Assembly: GCA_030847615.1 (NCBI GenBank)
Contig: JAUMIR010000001.1
Span: 248,809,187 to 248,873,186, forward strand
DNA: 64,000 bases
Direction of reading: 5' to 3'
Source of the DNA: Gambelia wislizenii
Lineage: Eukaryota > Chordata > Lepidosauria > Squamata > Crotaphytidae
The translations under genes were made by a program, and so were the position numbers. How positions within the stretch are numbered: position 1 is the first letter of the stretch; the number at the start of each line of letters is the position of its first letter. A model generated the notes under the pieces. That model had not been told where the DNA came from, did no database searches, and worked only from the letters and a program-made list of their open reading frames with translations. This document shows positions 14,101 through 29,100 of this stretch, piece by piece.

Positions 14101-17100
14101 TCATGTGAATGCAGCATCAATGGGCAAACACTTCTGTGTGAGATCGCAACAGCCAAGTAGGATACACTCTTCTTATGAACCCCTCCCCCCATGTACTTGG
14201 GACTTTATGAGTGTGTTTTTGTGCTTTGCTGCACTTTTTGTGCGTTTTTTTTCTTTAATTTTTAAATTTTCCATGCTAGCATCTTCTCATGAGAATCCAT
14301 GAGATTTGAACCCCAGAAGTAAACAGAGCTCCATTTGTGCTCCATTACTGCTGGGAAGCCTCACTGACGCTGCTCAAGGTAAGTGTGGTAATGGGGTTCT
14401 TTTGCCGGCATAAAAACACCACAATTTGTGCTGGTAAAAGAACATGAATGTGGGGTGGTCTAATAAAGTCCTCAGTTCTCAATTCATTTCAAAGAATATT
14501 TTCTCTGGAACCAAGATCCAAAACTGATGGCCTATTACTGCTTTTAATCTGTTGGGGAAAATTCACTAGGAAGTTTCCTCATCTAGCTTGAGGTTCCTTT
14601 GAAATGTTTGAGTCTTCACTGCAATTCAGCATATGTACATACCCTATAAAATCAAAGAGCACCATGGGATTATCACAGTTGAATGAACCAGAAATTGCTT
14701 CTGGCTTAATGTCTTGCATTATGTTCACTCTGCTTGTTCACAGTGGTCACAATACGGTTGGGAAGGCAGAATGCAAACAGACAAACAAAAAGGAGCAGAA
14801 TGTGTGAATGACATATGATTGTTGTTGTAAATCATGTGACCAAAATCATGTTTTATAGTTTCTTTATGGTTGATGATGTACTGACAGCCAATCCAGCTGT
14901 TGGAACTCTTTCTCTGCTGCTTTGCCACAAGTGACCCTAGATTGTGCCTTACATCTTATGGTTGTTGTCGTCCTCACCTGCTTCTTGTTTGTCTCTCTTG
15001 GCTCTGACTCTTGGATTCTGTGGCCCTGGCTTCTGGAAACCCCCTGTTAGGAACTGGTGCTGCCTGGCAGGTCTTGACTCTTCCTTACTCTTTACTTGGC
15101 ATCTAAGCTGTTGCACCCTTCCTGAAATGACACTTAAGGAGCTCACACTACAAATCACAGCTCAGGCCCCCTAGGCCTGGAAACAGGAAAGCAGAAACAG
15201 TCCACTTGGCCCAAATGCTTGTTATAAAACCAGGAAAGACCACCTGAAGCCAACTAAAGCCTCTGTGTCACAATTCCCCCCCCCAACAAAGAAGATTCCC
15301 CTATCAACAGACTTTCTAAAGTTATGATTAGAAACACTAAACAGGTAGTCTATCTTGCTGGTATGTTCTGGCCACTCTGGAAAAGAGGGGAGAGAATGGC
15401 CTATTAAAGATGTTAGGGAAATCTTTAGGAGATGAAAGGTCAAAAGCTCAGGCGAGATTTGGAAAATAGAACCGAGCAAGTAGAATGGATCCCTCCCCAC
15501 CCCAAAATACAGCTTGCTTCCCATCACCTACCTGACACATAAGAAAGTTTTAGGAAATAATGGTGGGAGCTGTTCAGGAAGATGGAAGGGTCCAGACTTG
15601 AAATAGACATTTGCTCACAAAAAGTTATTCATTTGGAAATCATTATATTTCTACAGCAGTTACTTAGATTTTAAAATATCTTTTTTGGGGGGGGCAATTT
15701 GGTGGCACTTTAAAATATAACACATATATTGTGGCGTAAACTTTGTGGGCAGGATACCATGTTTCATATATTGTCCATGTCTCTTCCGCATTCCCCATCA
15801 TTTTTGAAACAAACCATTTCATCCAAAACTTTGCTTATCTAAATTGCTATCCAGAAAAATTGCTTCAGACTACAGTGCATTCACACCATCAAGTGATTCA
15901 TCTGAGGCTGAAGAAGGAAGAGATGGCTAATAATTAAAAAAAAAAAAACACCAAGAAATAAGGATGAAAGAAAACAGAAGGATGACTTTAGTTTTCTTTT
16001 ACTATAAAAAAGAAGACCACTGTTGCACCTTCCTAGTCTTCAAAAGGGTTAACAAAGCTTTTGACAAAGAATATTTTTACAAAGTCTTTTTATGTCTATC
16101 CAGCTTCCCCCCTTTCTTTGTTGTCTTCTATCTAGCGGGACATTTTTAGCAGCTTTGGCAGTGGGAGAATGGTGAAGGAGGGATGGAGAAATACAGTTTC
16201 CGTGTTTGGTTGCAGCATCATGTCTGCAGTAAACAATACAATAAAATTTGAGCTGGGAAAGAATGGGATTATACTCTAACCAATCCCACTGCAGCTTTGA
16301 ATGCCTGCCTACAACAGGCAAGGTAACCTACAGCTGCCTCCAATAGCCTTTACTGAGTTTGTAGACAGGCTTAATCACCAAATGTGCACATAACTCTTAC
16401 TATTTGTATATAAAAAATGCTTAATTCTTAAAAACAGAGGATAATTAGTGATTTCAGAAATTATGGTGACAACATCCTCTATCCTGGATACTTGTTTGGG
16501 AGAGCATGTTACAGTTTTATAATTTTTGATGTTGGTATGATGTTTTGATGTCTGCATAAAAGATGCATTTCCTCTATTGTTGTCTCAAATATGGTCACAT
16601 GCATACACACCAATAGGAGAAATACATTTTTTGTTTTTTGCTGTGAGAGTTCAGTGCAGCAAAACACTGTCAATAAAATGACATACCCTTCCTTCAAGGC
16701 TTGCAACATCAGAAACGGACCCCAGAGGTTTCCGTCACATCTGCTCACCTCAAAGTAGGCATCTTGTGAATTTTATTGAACATACGATCCAATCTTTTTA
16801 AGATGAGGATAAGGGCAGGCCTCACTGCTTCAGCTGTCCAGTCAGTGATGGGTAGCATCTCCATGATGTATCGCCGGAGCCCACGGCTCTCCATCGTCTG
16901 GGTGTCATAGGGTGCCAACTTCAGAAGGGAATGTGCAATTTCTGCCAACCTAAAATTAGTGCTTGTTTAGAGGGAAATCTGAGATTCTGCAAAGTGAGCT
17001 CCTTTACTACATTATTGGAAAAAGCACACCCCCTTTAGTAGAATGTTATGCGGTTCATGAATGTAACCTCCAACATGCACAGAAATCATGGTCAACTTCT

Positions 17101-20100
17101 TTAGGGACATCTCCTTAAATCTACTTAAATGAATGGCATATAGATATGTATGTTGTGATTCTATCTAGGCAAATATGGTTATATTGATGGTACTGTTGAA
17201 AGTTAATTTAATAATAGAAGATCCAGATTCCTTTCTCATTTTATATGTGATACACAATAATTATCTCTAAAGGTTAAACCTAGGCAGTAGTATGATACTT
17301 TTGCCTTCCTCTCTACCCTTTCTCTCACAGTTTTCCTATTAATCCACAGCTAGTGGGACAGCTAGTATTAAGAATAATGAAGAATAATAAAGACTTATAT
17401 CTCTAATTTCTGATTATTATTTTTTTGCAGTAATGTACTGGAAAATGAGTAGTAGGTTTTCCATTTTGTAAAAACAATGAATTACTGTTGACTGTATTAG
17501 CGATTAAAACTGAAGCCAGTATGTACCGTAGTCTTGCCTTGAAAGGAAGCATGTAGTCTATCACAACTAGGTTATCTGTCCAGCAGCAGCAATCTTCAGC
17601 TTTGCAGAACAATTATCCTGAGATAAACAGGACACTCCACAATGAAAACTGCTGGGATTATTATTTTGACAAAGTAATGTTATTTCCTCTGCAAGAGTGT
17701 GCTTCTCAGTCTTTGGTCCTGCAGATGTTTTAAATTCGATTACCACTACTTTTTACCATTGGCTGTGCTTGTTGGGGTCTTTGAAGCTGAAGTCTAAAAC
17801 ATTTGGAGGACCAAAGGTTGAAATCTACTGCTCTACAGTTTACCTTGGGGCTCCGCTTGTTTACAGTGTGTAATCACTGAGAATGTTAGATGTTGCTTTT
17901 TCAGTTCTTCGAAAAGTTCAATCTGATGATAGAAAGTTCTATTTTAGCAGTGATAATGAATAAGTGTTTTCCTCCCACTGACTTCTGTTTACATAGGCTT
18001 CAGTTTACTTGTGGATTCCTTTTTTTTTTTTTTGGCCATCGGTGCAATCCCCCATGGATCAGCAAAACAAAACAAAAAAACAACAATAAAAAGGTTTCTG
18101 CATGCATTCAGATTATTTAGCAAAGCGGCTTTTGAAACTGCCATGTAACAATTCAGTGGGTCTGCTCTGGTTCGGACTAACAATTGGAATTAGCCCCATA
18201 TATTTTAAAACCACACTGATTTTAGTACAGGTTGGTATGACTGTTTACAGTGAAAATGGTTACATGGCACTTTCAAACACCACAGGAAACTGGTAATTCA
18301 AAACTTATGTACATTCTATTAATTCAATAAGTATACTCTAATGGAAACTGACAGAAGCAGAAAACAAGATACGGCACAAAACTAGTTATTACTTTACATT
18401 CTACTCCATTCTCTGGATGTAAAATGGCTCATATGCAACCATATGCCAGATCTGAGAGTACTTTGATTGTCATAGGTAACACAGTCAAAGACCCATTAGT
18501 TCTGAGGTTACAAAAAATCCAAAAACATGGATGGCACATTTATGGTGATATATGGAGCAAATAGTGAAAACTAATATGCATTTGCCATTGGTACTAGATG
18601 TTTACTTTGCTATTTCTTTTTAAATACATTTTACTAATGCCACATACATGTTTGTTTTTGTTTTTATTTTCAGTATGAACTGAAAGCCATAACTGAGATG
18701 GTGGCTCCAATAAGGTTCTTCCTGAGTGTGCTATGGAATATATGAAGATATACTAAGGAACCAATGGACAAAAAAAATCTCTCTCTTTCCCTTTTTGGAC
18801 AAAATGATCAATTGTGTTCCCCTAAGTCAAGGTGGAGGTGAAAATGACTACTTCACCCTATCTCTGGCCTTTTCTCAAAACAAGAAGTGGTCATCTGGTT
18901 ACTTCCACATGTGAAAATGCCTAAATTAGATGGGGATGGAAAAATGGGTTATGTGGCTAACTGTCCCTTACTGGAGGCCATTTTTGGTGAAAAATGTTTT
19001 CAATACAAAATTGGGAGGTGCAAAGAGGCACAAATGGGGCCTCATGGGCCTTATTGGAGGCTGATATGGCGGGCGGGGGGACACTCCCTATAAGCTGCTG
19101 AATCCTGCACTAAGGACTAGTGCTTCTTGCTGCAAGAGTAATCCTCCCCTTAACTCTCTTCTTACATTAGCACCAATCCTGCAATAGTTCTGCATCAGCT
19201 GTGAAAATGAAATGGCTGGGGAGACTTGCTAGATGAATGGAGAAGCCTTGCTATGGGGAGGGGGTCATGTTTGCCCTTCTAAATAAAAATAATCATGACA
19301 TGTCTATTTCATTACTGTGAAGGCGAAACAGTTTTTTTCTCCCAAGGGGAAAAAAAGAACTTATGGAGTGCTGTTGTAAGGAAAACCATATTTCAATTCA
19401 TTATTTTCCTAACTCTAGAAACTAAACATTGGTGAAATGTTTCTATACTTTCAAGTTAAAAACCTACCAAAACTTCATAGAAGGCAGAATATGTCCCTTG
19501 GTCCTAGATATGTCATAGATACGGTCCAAATAGATGACCATGACATTTTTGCAACAATCACAATTCATTGTTGAAGCACTGAGAAAAGGCAATTTCCCCA
19601 AATGAAGACACAACTGAAAGGTAAATGCTACTTTGGCTTTGGACTCTTAGAAGATTTCTTTACTATTCTCATGCTTAAGGAATGAAGGGAGGAATCGGGA
19701 GAATCTAGAGCAGAAAGGATCCCATTTATTCTGTTCTAAAACCAAAAGCCACAAAGTTTTGCTTAACGTGTTGTGATAATATTAGATAAAGCTCCTGAGA
19801 TATTTTACCACACAGTTATGCACAGTTGATATCTGCTGTACATTTTATATTTCCAAAGATTCATGCATTCTTAAAATAATACCTCATATGAGACTTAACA
19901 TCCAGCAGCTCTAAGGAGGTCACCCTCGGCTCACCAGCTAGATTCTGCAAAATCTTCAGGCGGGGCCCACAGTGCTTATAGAATTCAGTACAGATATTCA
20001 GCAGGGACTCACGAGGTCGCCTAAATTCCTCCCTAGCAATGCGTTCATCCAGCTCCTCCCGCTGAAGGCCTTGGCCTTCCTCCAGCAAATGAAGGTTTTC

Positions 20101-23100
20101 CCTGAAGAATACAAAGGGGGAAAGATGAAGAATGAGAGGTTGGTACTTACCAGGAATCTTCATTCTTGGATGGCCTGGAGGAGAAATCCACATATGGTTG
20201 GGTTATTCCTGCTTGCCAGCAGACGAAGCAGGAGTCCAATGCCAAAGTTCTATTCTGTAATTTCCATTGACTCCCCCTTCATATCAGTTTCATTTATAAA
20301 GCCTGCCTTTGACAACTATTCTATGTGCGCACTATTTTTAATGATCTGTATTTGTTCTGTTTTATTTATTTGGTTTCTTTTTTTAAAAAAAATATTTTTA
20401 TCTTATTTATTTTGCAGCTACAATGTGGGAGGGAGTGGAGTGCTCCTCTGGGCCAGCCAAGAATGAACATTCATGGTAAGTACCAACCTCTCATTCTATG
20501 GATGGCATGGAGGAGCAATCCACATGCTGTTGGGATGTACCTAAGCCCCCTCCACCCAGGCAGGAATGGCTGCCTTCCACTACATCACTGACTGCAGGAC
20601 TGTTCGCCTAAAGGCTGCTTGTGCAGACTTGTATTTACCATATCTATTTTATAATGTCGTATAAATGTGGATGGTTCCGGCCATCTAGCCACATTACAGA
20701 CATCCTCCACTGAGGCTGATACAACATAGGCAGTGCTAATTGCCATAGATCAGATCAATATGACCATATATTTTTCAGTCTTGGCACCTTTGCTAAACAA
20801 TAGCATAGAAATATGTGTGCTTTTAACCAGTGGGCAATCAATATTTTCAATGCCCTGTTCCCTACAATTTTTAGGCTGAAAGATACAAACGGTGTATCTG
20901 TGCCCCTAATTTGTTTGGTTCTTTTAATGTATTTCTTCATTGCTTGTCTCATATCCAATGTATGCCACTTTTGTCTAGTGGGTGTCATGGACACTTTTCT
21001 AGCAGACATAATATCTACTGGGAAAACTGCCTTAAAAGTTAGCAAATGGTGGACTGGTTAATCTGTTCAACACTAAGTTCAGGTTCTGTGTTGGGAACCT
21101 GTGCGTGATAGATGGAGCTCGTAAGGTTGCATCCCTCAAAAACTTTTTAACACGAAGATGTGCAAATGAGGCACAACCTTCTGGTTTTATTACTGTGGCC
21201 AATGCTGCTTCCTGTCTATTTTAAGTTTTAGGTCTTAAACTTTTAACCCCTATCTGTAAAAACCTAATACTTCACTAACTTGTACTTCATGTAATTGTAC
21301 TTCATGAGATTGACACCAATCAAGGAAGGCTTTCCATGATATGTCATAAACCCTTGGTGTGGATTATTATCTTGATGCCAAGATGGTGTTCACAACTGAG
21401 TCAGAATACCCTTGATGACTCAGGTACCATTTCTCAATGTCCATGCAGTCAGTCATAAGCAGCTTGGATTGTGGTGCAGAATCAGCCCTTGGTGGAATAG
21501 ATCTGATCTGCTTGGCAGATGCCAATGTTGTTTGATAGACACCTGAACCAAATCTGAATTTGAAATTCATCCCAGAGGCAAGTAAATCCACCTGGAATGG
21601 CCCGTATTAGATGTCTAATTGTTGAAAAACTTTCTGGTTGACAGACCATTCTCCCTGCTGAATTTTGTGTCTGCTCAAGTAATCTGCTTTCACGTTCAGC
21701 AAACCTTTCAAATAAACAGCTGTGATTGACTTCACTGTTTTCTCTACTCACTAGAGCAGTTGGTCTCCCTCCCGGATCAGCAGAGCTGGCCTTAAACCTC
21801 CTTGTTTGCAGATGTACGATTTTACAGACATTTGTCTGTTGAAATCTGAATGTTGTTGTTGTTGTTATTGTTATCATCATCATTTATTTATATAGTGCCA
21901 TCACTGTACAGGCATTTTACAAAGTAAAAGAACAACAAAACAGTTCTGTGCCAGAACTGGGCTTACAAGCTATGCTTTTGTCCTTTATACTGTCTGCAAA
22001 CACCAGCAATGACAGTCTCACTGCCTTCTGTTCTAAATAATTTATGTTGCATGTTAAGTCCAATCCAGTCCATTCCCTTAGATGGATAGACCTTCACAGT
22101 GAGTCCCCACCCCCCAATCTGGAAAGCATCTGTTGTGATCACCATTGTTTTTTGTGCTGTGAAAGTTACCCCTCCATCCCAGAGTTTTTTGTTTGATCCA
22201 CCAGCCGAAATCTTTTCTGAGAGTTACAGATAAGCATACTGTATAGTGGTGACTGTTGGCTATTGCAAATTGATGTGGTCTTAGTACTTGGTGTAAAATT
22301 CTTATATGCAGTCTTGCCCAAGGAACCAAATGTATTGTTGAAATCAGGAGACCCATGACATTTGCCAGTTGCATGAGATCCTCTGAACTCAGTGATATGG
22401 CTTTGATTTCTGCTCTCATTTTGTTTTCTCTCCTGAGATAGATACATACAGCCTTTTTTGACGTCTGTGTATGCCCCTATATGTGTCATGTCATGGATTG
22501 AAGATGACTCATCACTAGATTCAATAGGAACCCATACTTTTGAATAATTTTATAGTCTTTCTCAAGTCCCTTTCTATCTTTTCCCTGCCCTCTGCTTTCA
22601 ATAGGATGTCATCCAAATATGGGAAAATCTGAACACCAATGGGACCAACACTTTAGTAAACACCTGCTGTGCAGACACAAGGCCAAAGGGAAGAACCTTG
22701 AACTGATAATCTGAGTTTTGGAAATGGAACCTCAAGTACTTCTACAGAATGGACATATCAAAATATGCAACATGCTTCCTTCAAATTGAAAGAAAGCATC
22801 CCATCATTTTCCTGTAAATTATCTTTGATAGTTTGGAGTGTCTCTGTCATAATTCATCCCCTGGATGACTCAAGATGATGAGGTGGAGGAGCAGGCAGAG
22901 TACCAGGAAGATGCAGCTCCTGATAGTGGAACTCTCTCTGAGTCTAAAGAGATGGGGGTTGGGGAGTTGGCAGAGGCTGAAGACGACACATCCCTGTCCT
23001 TCAATGAGCAAAGGTGGGGAAGAAATGCCAAGCCCAGCACTGGTTAAGTAATAGACTTATTACACTAAAAATGACTAATTAGGCACCTATGGCCTTGAAG

Positions 23101-26100
23101 AAGCTGTCCATAAATATTCCATCAGGGCTCTCTCAGCCTTAGTGCTGCCATCTGTCTTATCTGGTTGACTGCCAGTGCTCTCTTGTGTTAATTTTTTCAT
23201 GACTTTGAACTGGCTACATTTTGGACTATTCTGTTAACTCCTTGCTGGTTTGTGTACCTGGACTTCTGATCTGCTGATACAACCTCTGGACTGGCGATAG
23301 ACCACCCTGTTGCTTCTCCCTTCATCTTGTGTAGATAAATCATGACTGACTCAGATTAGACTGACTACTTGACAGCTCTTACACACCAACCACCTGCTTC
23401 CTCCAGCACTTCCAGACTTGTGTTCAGGACAGTCTCCATTTTGAATCTCTGATACTAAAGAAAAACAGATCCAAAACCTGTCTGAAAGATTCATTTCTTT
23501 TAGGTACTGTGAAGAGGATCAAGTACACCCCTTTGAATTTCTGAGAGTAGGGTACCATCTCTATGGCTCCAATCTTCAGGAGGTGGTCTATTTCCTTTCA
23601 TACTATTTTTATATTGTCATGTCTTTTTGGTACTAGTGATGGAAGATATCTGTCTCTCAATTTCTGGACAAATAAGATTTTGTAACCCTGGGGGAAAATC
23701 TGGTTTACCCAGGGATCTGTTGTTACCTGTGCCCATAGCCAAGTGAAATGCATAAGCCTTCCACCTACCAGCTTTCAACCTACCAGCCTTCCACTTAACA
23801 ATATGGCTGGCGGCTGCCTCTATTGACTTGCATTATCTCTACCTTCTCAAAAGGAGTAATAGTTGTTTCTGCATGACTTTCTTTCCTATTTCTTCCTTTG
23901 GATTGTAGGCATAACTTTTTTCTAATCTCTGCTGTCCCCTAACACCTTCTCTAAGGCTTTCTCTCCAAATAGTAGCTGTCCTGTGAATGGCATGTATGAT
24001 AAATTTCACCTTGATTATTGATCATCCTCACAGTGACAAAGCCAGACAGATCTGGCTACTGTAGTGTCTATAATGCTCCTACCTGCAAATTCAGCTATGT
24101 CATGTTCTGCATCTGCTACAAACTGTAGGGCTTTCTAAATCCTCTCTGCTGCCTTGAGCAAAGTTCTTATACTAATGTCCTAGGATTCAAGGATTTCCTG
24201 TGTCCACAACACTGCTGCTCTAGCAAACATAGAAGCAGCAATAGTTGAATGTATGATCAGTGCTGAGCTTTCATGAGCCCTTTTCAATGCTGCCTCTGTT
24301 CTACTTTCATCCATATCTCTTTGAGCAGTATCACCTTCCCTAGGGACCATCACATGAGAAACTGGTGCCAAAATTGGGGCGTCCACTAGTGGACTTTCAG
24401 ATCATCCATATCCTTCTTTTTATATATGTATAGCTCCTGGCTGTACTCCAATAATCTCTTTGTGTTTAATGGGGCCTCCCACTCCAGATCTATTAGCACT
24501 TTAAACATATATTGTAGTGGAATCTCTGCATCCTTTGGAGCTGGCTTTTTTTGGCACTGAAGCCACTCTGTTGGCTGCATCTCCCTGATCATTTTGTGGC
24601 TAATGACATGTGGATTGGCATCTAAACCTAAAACCTGCAGAACTCTTTTCAAAATATGTCTAAATGAGCCTGTATCAAACAGCCTCCTTGAAATATTCTC
24701 TTCTTCATTTCATTCTCTGAAGACTCTTCTTCATTGTAACTAACTGATTCTCCAGCCTCTCCAGATCTCTGTGAGTCCTCCTCTGAATCTGACTCTAATA
24801 CCTCCCTGTCTAAATCTGTAGATTTTTCAATGCATTTCCTTCTTAACCCTCCAGTCATAACCTGTTTCTTCACCACTTTCTGTGGTTTCCTGCTGATGTG
24901 CTTGCTCTCACTCTTGTTTGTTCTGAGTCATGTTACTTTGCGTATTGACTCCTTGAATATTGCTCTCTGGATTTATGAAATCATTGGTAATTATATTCAT
25001 TCTGTTTGCATTAATTAATTCATTGTTAATTAAATTCATTCTGTTTGTATTCCGCCTCTGAATTAAATTAATGAAATTCATTTGATTAAAAAACTTATTG
25101 AATTAAAATCATTTAAATTCATTGCATATTTAAAATATTAATTTCCCTACTTGCAGACAGTAATACATTCCTGAATGTTGGAGCAGCTTTCATTTGCTCT
25201 ATTAGATTAATGTTTTTGAATGTGTGAGGATTGATTTACTGCTTCTGAATCCTCAGAAAAATACGCTTTTAAGTGCTTAGGAAGAAGATTGTGTCTCTGT
25301 GCTGCTCTTTCTGGTGTTATTTCTTTTGTTTACATTGGTGCTATCTATCAACTCTTGCACCTGCATCAGAGCTTCCTTTGACTGCTCTGGTTGCTTAGGA
25401 ATGCTGTGTGGCTTGGCTCTGTCCTCTGCTTTGGATCCTCCATTCCAAGATGGCAGCCCAAAGGCGGTGTGAGTTTTCTCCACTGTTAAATCTGTAACTC
25501 TTGGCCCTGCCTGAGCAATAACTAAGATTTTGCTTTATTTTGTTTTAGCTTTAATTTTCTTTACTTTCCATAAGGAAGCTTCAGTCTGATTGGTCTGTCT
25601 TTTTGTTTTCTTTGGAATCTTTTGGTTTTTTGGAGGCATTGAAACAGTGCCACCTGATTCATTCTCACTACTCAAAATAAAAATCCTTTTTAATGTCGAC
25701 TCATTAGCCCACTCAGAGACTCACTGTTTTTTGGTCACCTGAGCAGAATGTATTTATTTGCTTTCTCAGACTGCAATCATCTGGGAGGCAGTTATTGGAG
25801 CTGTTTCCATTTCTTTGTCCTCTGTGCTTTCTTTCTTTTCTTTTCCATTAGAAAAGACACATGAGCCATATCTGTCTTCATCAGATTTCCTTTTCTTTTG
25901 ACTATTTTACATTTTTAATTCTTCTCTGCCTGAATATAAGGTGCTTTGAATGAAGGGAAAACATATCTTGCTGGTTAAGGGTCTGTGATATTTTAATACA
26001 TTTAATGTTTTTAACTTATAAATTGTTTAATTCTTTTTAAAGTTTTAATTTTTAAAGTTTTAATTGATACTGTTATTTTTACTTTTGTATTGCATTTAAC

Positions 26101-29100
26101 ATGTATTGTTTAAAAGATGTTGTTAGCCGCCTTGAGTCACATTGCTGGGAGACAGGCAAGATATAAATGAATAAAATAAATAAATAAAAGGCAGCGGGAT
26201 GGTGGAGGAGGAGGGAAAAAAAAACCTGACACAAATGGAGAAGTTGTCACTGGAAATGACAGATAATAACTTTGGCTTTGGACTCCTGCTTCATCTGCTG
26301 GCATGCAGGGATAACCCAACAGTATGTGGGTTGTCCTCTGTGCCATCTAGAGAATGTGAAAGTGAGGCAGAGAAAATTTGCTGCTAAATGAAAATATTGT
26401 AATGATACCCTCCTTTTGAACAGGTAGCAAAGTACCTGAGCAAGAAAATAATGTCTTGTCAAAAGTAATTTCTCCCATGATAGAAAAGGAAGAACAAGCA
26501 GCTCGAGGGCTGAAAAGAGAGACTGTTACCTGGGAAACCCTCCCACCCCCACCCACCCCATTATGGCATTGCTTGCTCCAAACTGTGCAAAGAGGAACCC
26601 AGAGAGAGATCCATATTGGAGGAGTTCATCACAAATGCTAGGGAGACTGGGTATCAGTCTTGAAATACCTGATAAAGTGCAGCTTGGCTCCTTGCTCTGG
26701 GTACCTAGAAATATGAGGAGAACACAGAGAAAGTCTCATAAGAAACAAACAAACCAGGACGTGAAGAATACATTGTGCCAGATCTGACAACACTCCTACT
26801 ACAGTGAGGTGCAGGTAGGGGAGCGAAAACATGCCTTCCTGTCCTCAAGCCCCCTCAAATGTTTGTCCTGTTCTCAGACCCTTCAGAAATGCAAGAGCAG
26901 CGTTTGAAAAAGGTGTTCACAGCACTTGAAATCCATGGCATAGAAACCTGTAGGAGAGGTGGGACTCAAGCAGCTCATAGCCCATACGCAGCCACCAAGG
27001 TCAGTTTTGCCACTTGAGCACAATTCCACCTTTAATACATCTCAGAAAACTGTATGGCAGAATTTCAGCAGCAAACCATGCCACCAAATTTCAGTGACAA
27101 CCAGTGAAAAGGGACAATTTAAATTTTGTATGCTTTATAGCATACAGTACATCAGTTTACATACAACAGTTTACATTGCAACAGTTTAATTGCCTTAAAC
27201 ACATTGCTAAAATTCAACAGCAAACAGGGAAAACCTATTTAAAACAAGCAAATTCAGCTTTAATTTCAGCAGTGAACCCTACAGTCCATCCAAAGGAAAC
27301 AAAACTTGCTAGTGTAAATGGTTCTCGGTTCCCCACACCATTTGCCACTCAAATTTGCCAGTAATATATGATACAGCCTGTGATGGATGCTGTGGCAGGG
27401 ACAAAATTGGTCCCCAGCCTCTCTGAAGTTGCCTGGTCCTGGCTTAGACTGTGCAAATGATTCATTCCCACATTTATCTGAGACAGGGATCACACTGTTC
27501 TCACCTATGTATTTTGGACATTATGTCCATAGCTGTATTCAGTGACATATCGAAACACATCTTGCAGTACAGGGTTTCCTGGTTGGTCCAGCAAGGAAGT
27601 GTCAACTTGCTGTCAACAAAACATGTCAGGAGACTTTTTTTTTTAATGACAGTATAAGAATGTGATTTTAAAAAATCTAACAGTGTTAATAGCCACACTT
27701 ATTTGAAAACCAAACTGAGGGGTTGTCTAAATGGCGAAAACACTCCTCATAGAATTCAAGGACAATATGATTTGTCTAAAAGCCATCCACATCAATCCAC
27801 AGTGTTTGGAAGGAGGGGGCCAAATCCACCAAAAACTCTGAAGGAAAAGCCTTCGTGGCTTTTTCTGAAGTTTTTAAAAAGCTCTGTGGGGAATGTGCAT
27901 TCCTGCACATTGGGACAATCTGATTCACATTCATTTGCATTCCCAATAAGAGCAGAAGTGGAAATCTGATTGGTAGGATATGCACAGAGGGAGGAGCTTG
28001 TTAACAAGACAAGCGCCTGGAACCACCTTGTTGGATTTTAACCTTAGTGATTGTGTACTGAGGTGATGAAACATCCTTTTTTCCTTTTTAAAATTTATTT
28101 AGGTGGAATATCACACCGTAGATATGCTTTTAAAAAATACTATTCGGAGGTGGCAACTGGTGAAAATAAAAACATGAGTAATTCACTCATGCCCACCTTC
28201 TTGATTCGCAGGCATTCCCATTGGGACAAAAAAAAAAGCAGATAGGTTTGCATACCTGCGCAATTTGCAAATAATAATAATAACAATAATAAATTGAAGC
28301 TGCTTCAAATCGGTGTTCGTGTGCATCTACCCACATTTCCCCCCTCAATCTAGACAACACCTGAAATTCTGACAGATGGAAGTTGGTAGGATATATCTGA
28401 TACTGTGTGAAGCAGGGCTCATTCAGCCTGATTGAAAAGTCCCAGATTTTCTTCCTGTTCTTTCCAATTTTATACTGGGTTAAAGTAAACCGACCTGGGT
28501 GCCGTTTACACGATGAAAATGTAGTGGGAAGAATTCATGTCGAACCCTGGTTGTTTACACGTACATCGGGTCAGGTACGTGATTTTCGGAAGGAGGGGGC
28601 ACCTTTTATCCCTCAACCTGCAGGACTTCCAGTCCTGCGGTTTGTCCTGGTTTTTAAAAAAGTCACTGGAGGATTCGGAAAATCGGAAATGTAACCAGCC
28701 CGGGACAAGCTATCTCGGTATTAGGGGATGACCGGAAATGGTGACTGGGGGCGGGCTCAGAAATCAGGGACCAGAAAAGGAGGGGTCAGTCACCCGTTCA
28801 ACAGATCCAGCCTCACCAGCTGAAAACAAAGGCATCCCTTCCAGCTGCACGAAGGTTTGTGTGTGTGTGTGTGCATGTACTCAATCACCTTTTAAAATGG
28901 ATTTATACACTGCAAAACCTTCAGCTTTAACCTCTTCCTCAACTGCATGCTACAAAGAGATTGTGGTGGGCAGAGAGTCGCCCATTCATTCCCTGCCTGG
29001 ATCCCCTCTCTGGGTCCCCCCCCCCAGCCAGCCAATAGCATCGCTCGTGGTGCGGAACTCTAAAGGAAATATGTCACCGAGGTTGTGAAAACACAAGTAA

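Noticed and set aside
16720..16748. MSRCD read just past the e18 donor, resembling the MSRCDQG of cassette exon e15
   Set aside because: It is intronic read-through of GTGAGCAGATGTGAC. The real e15 is at 32629-32721.
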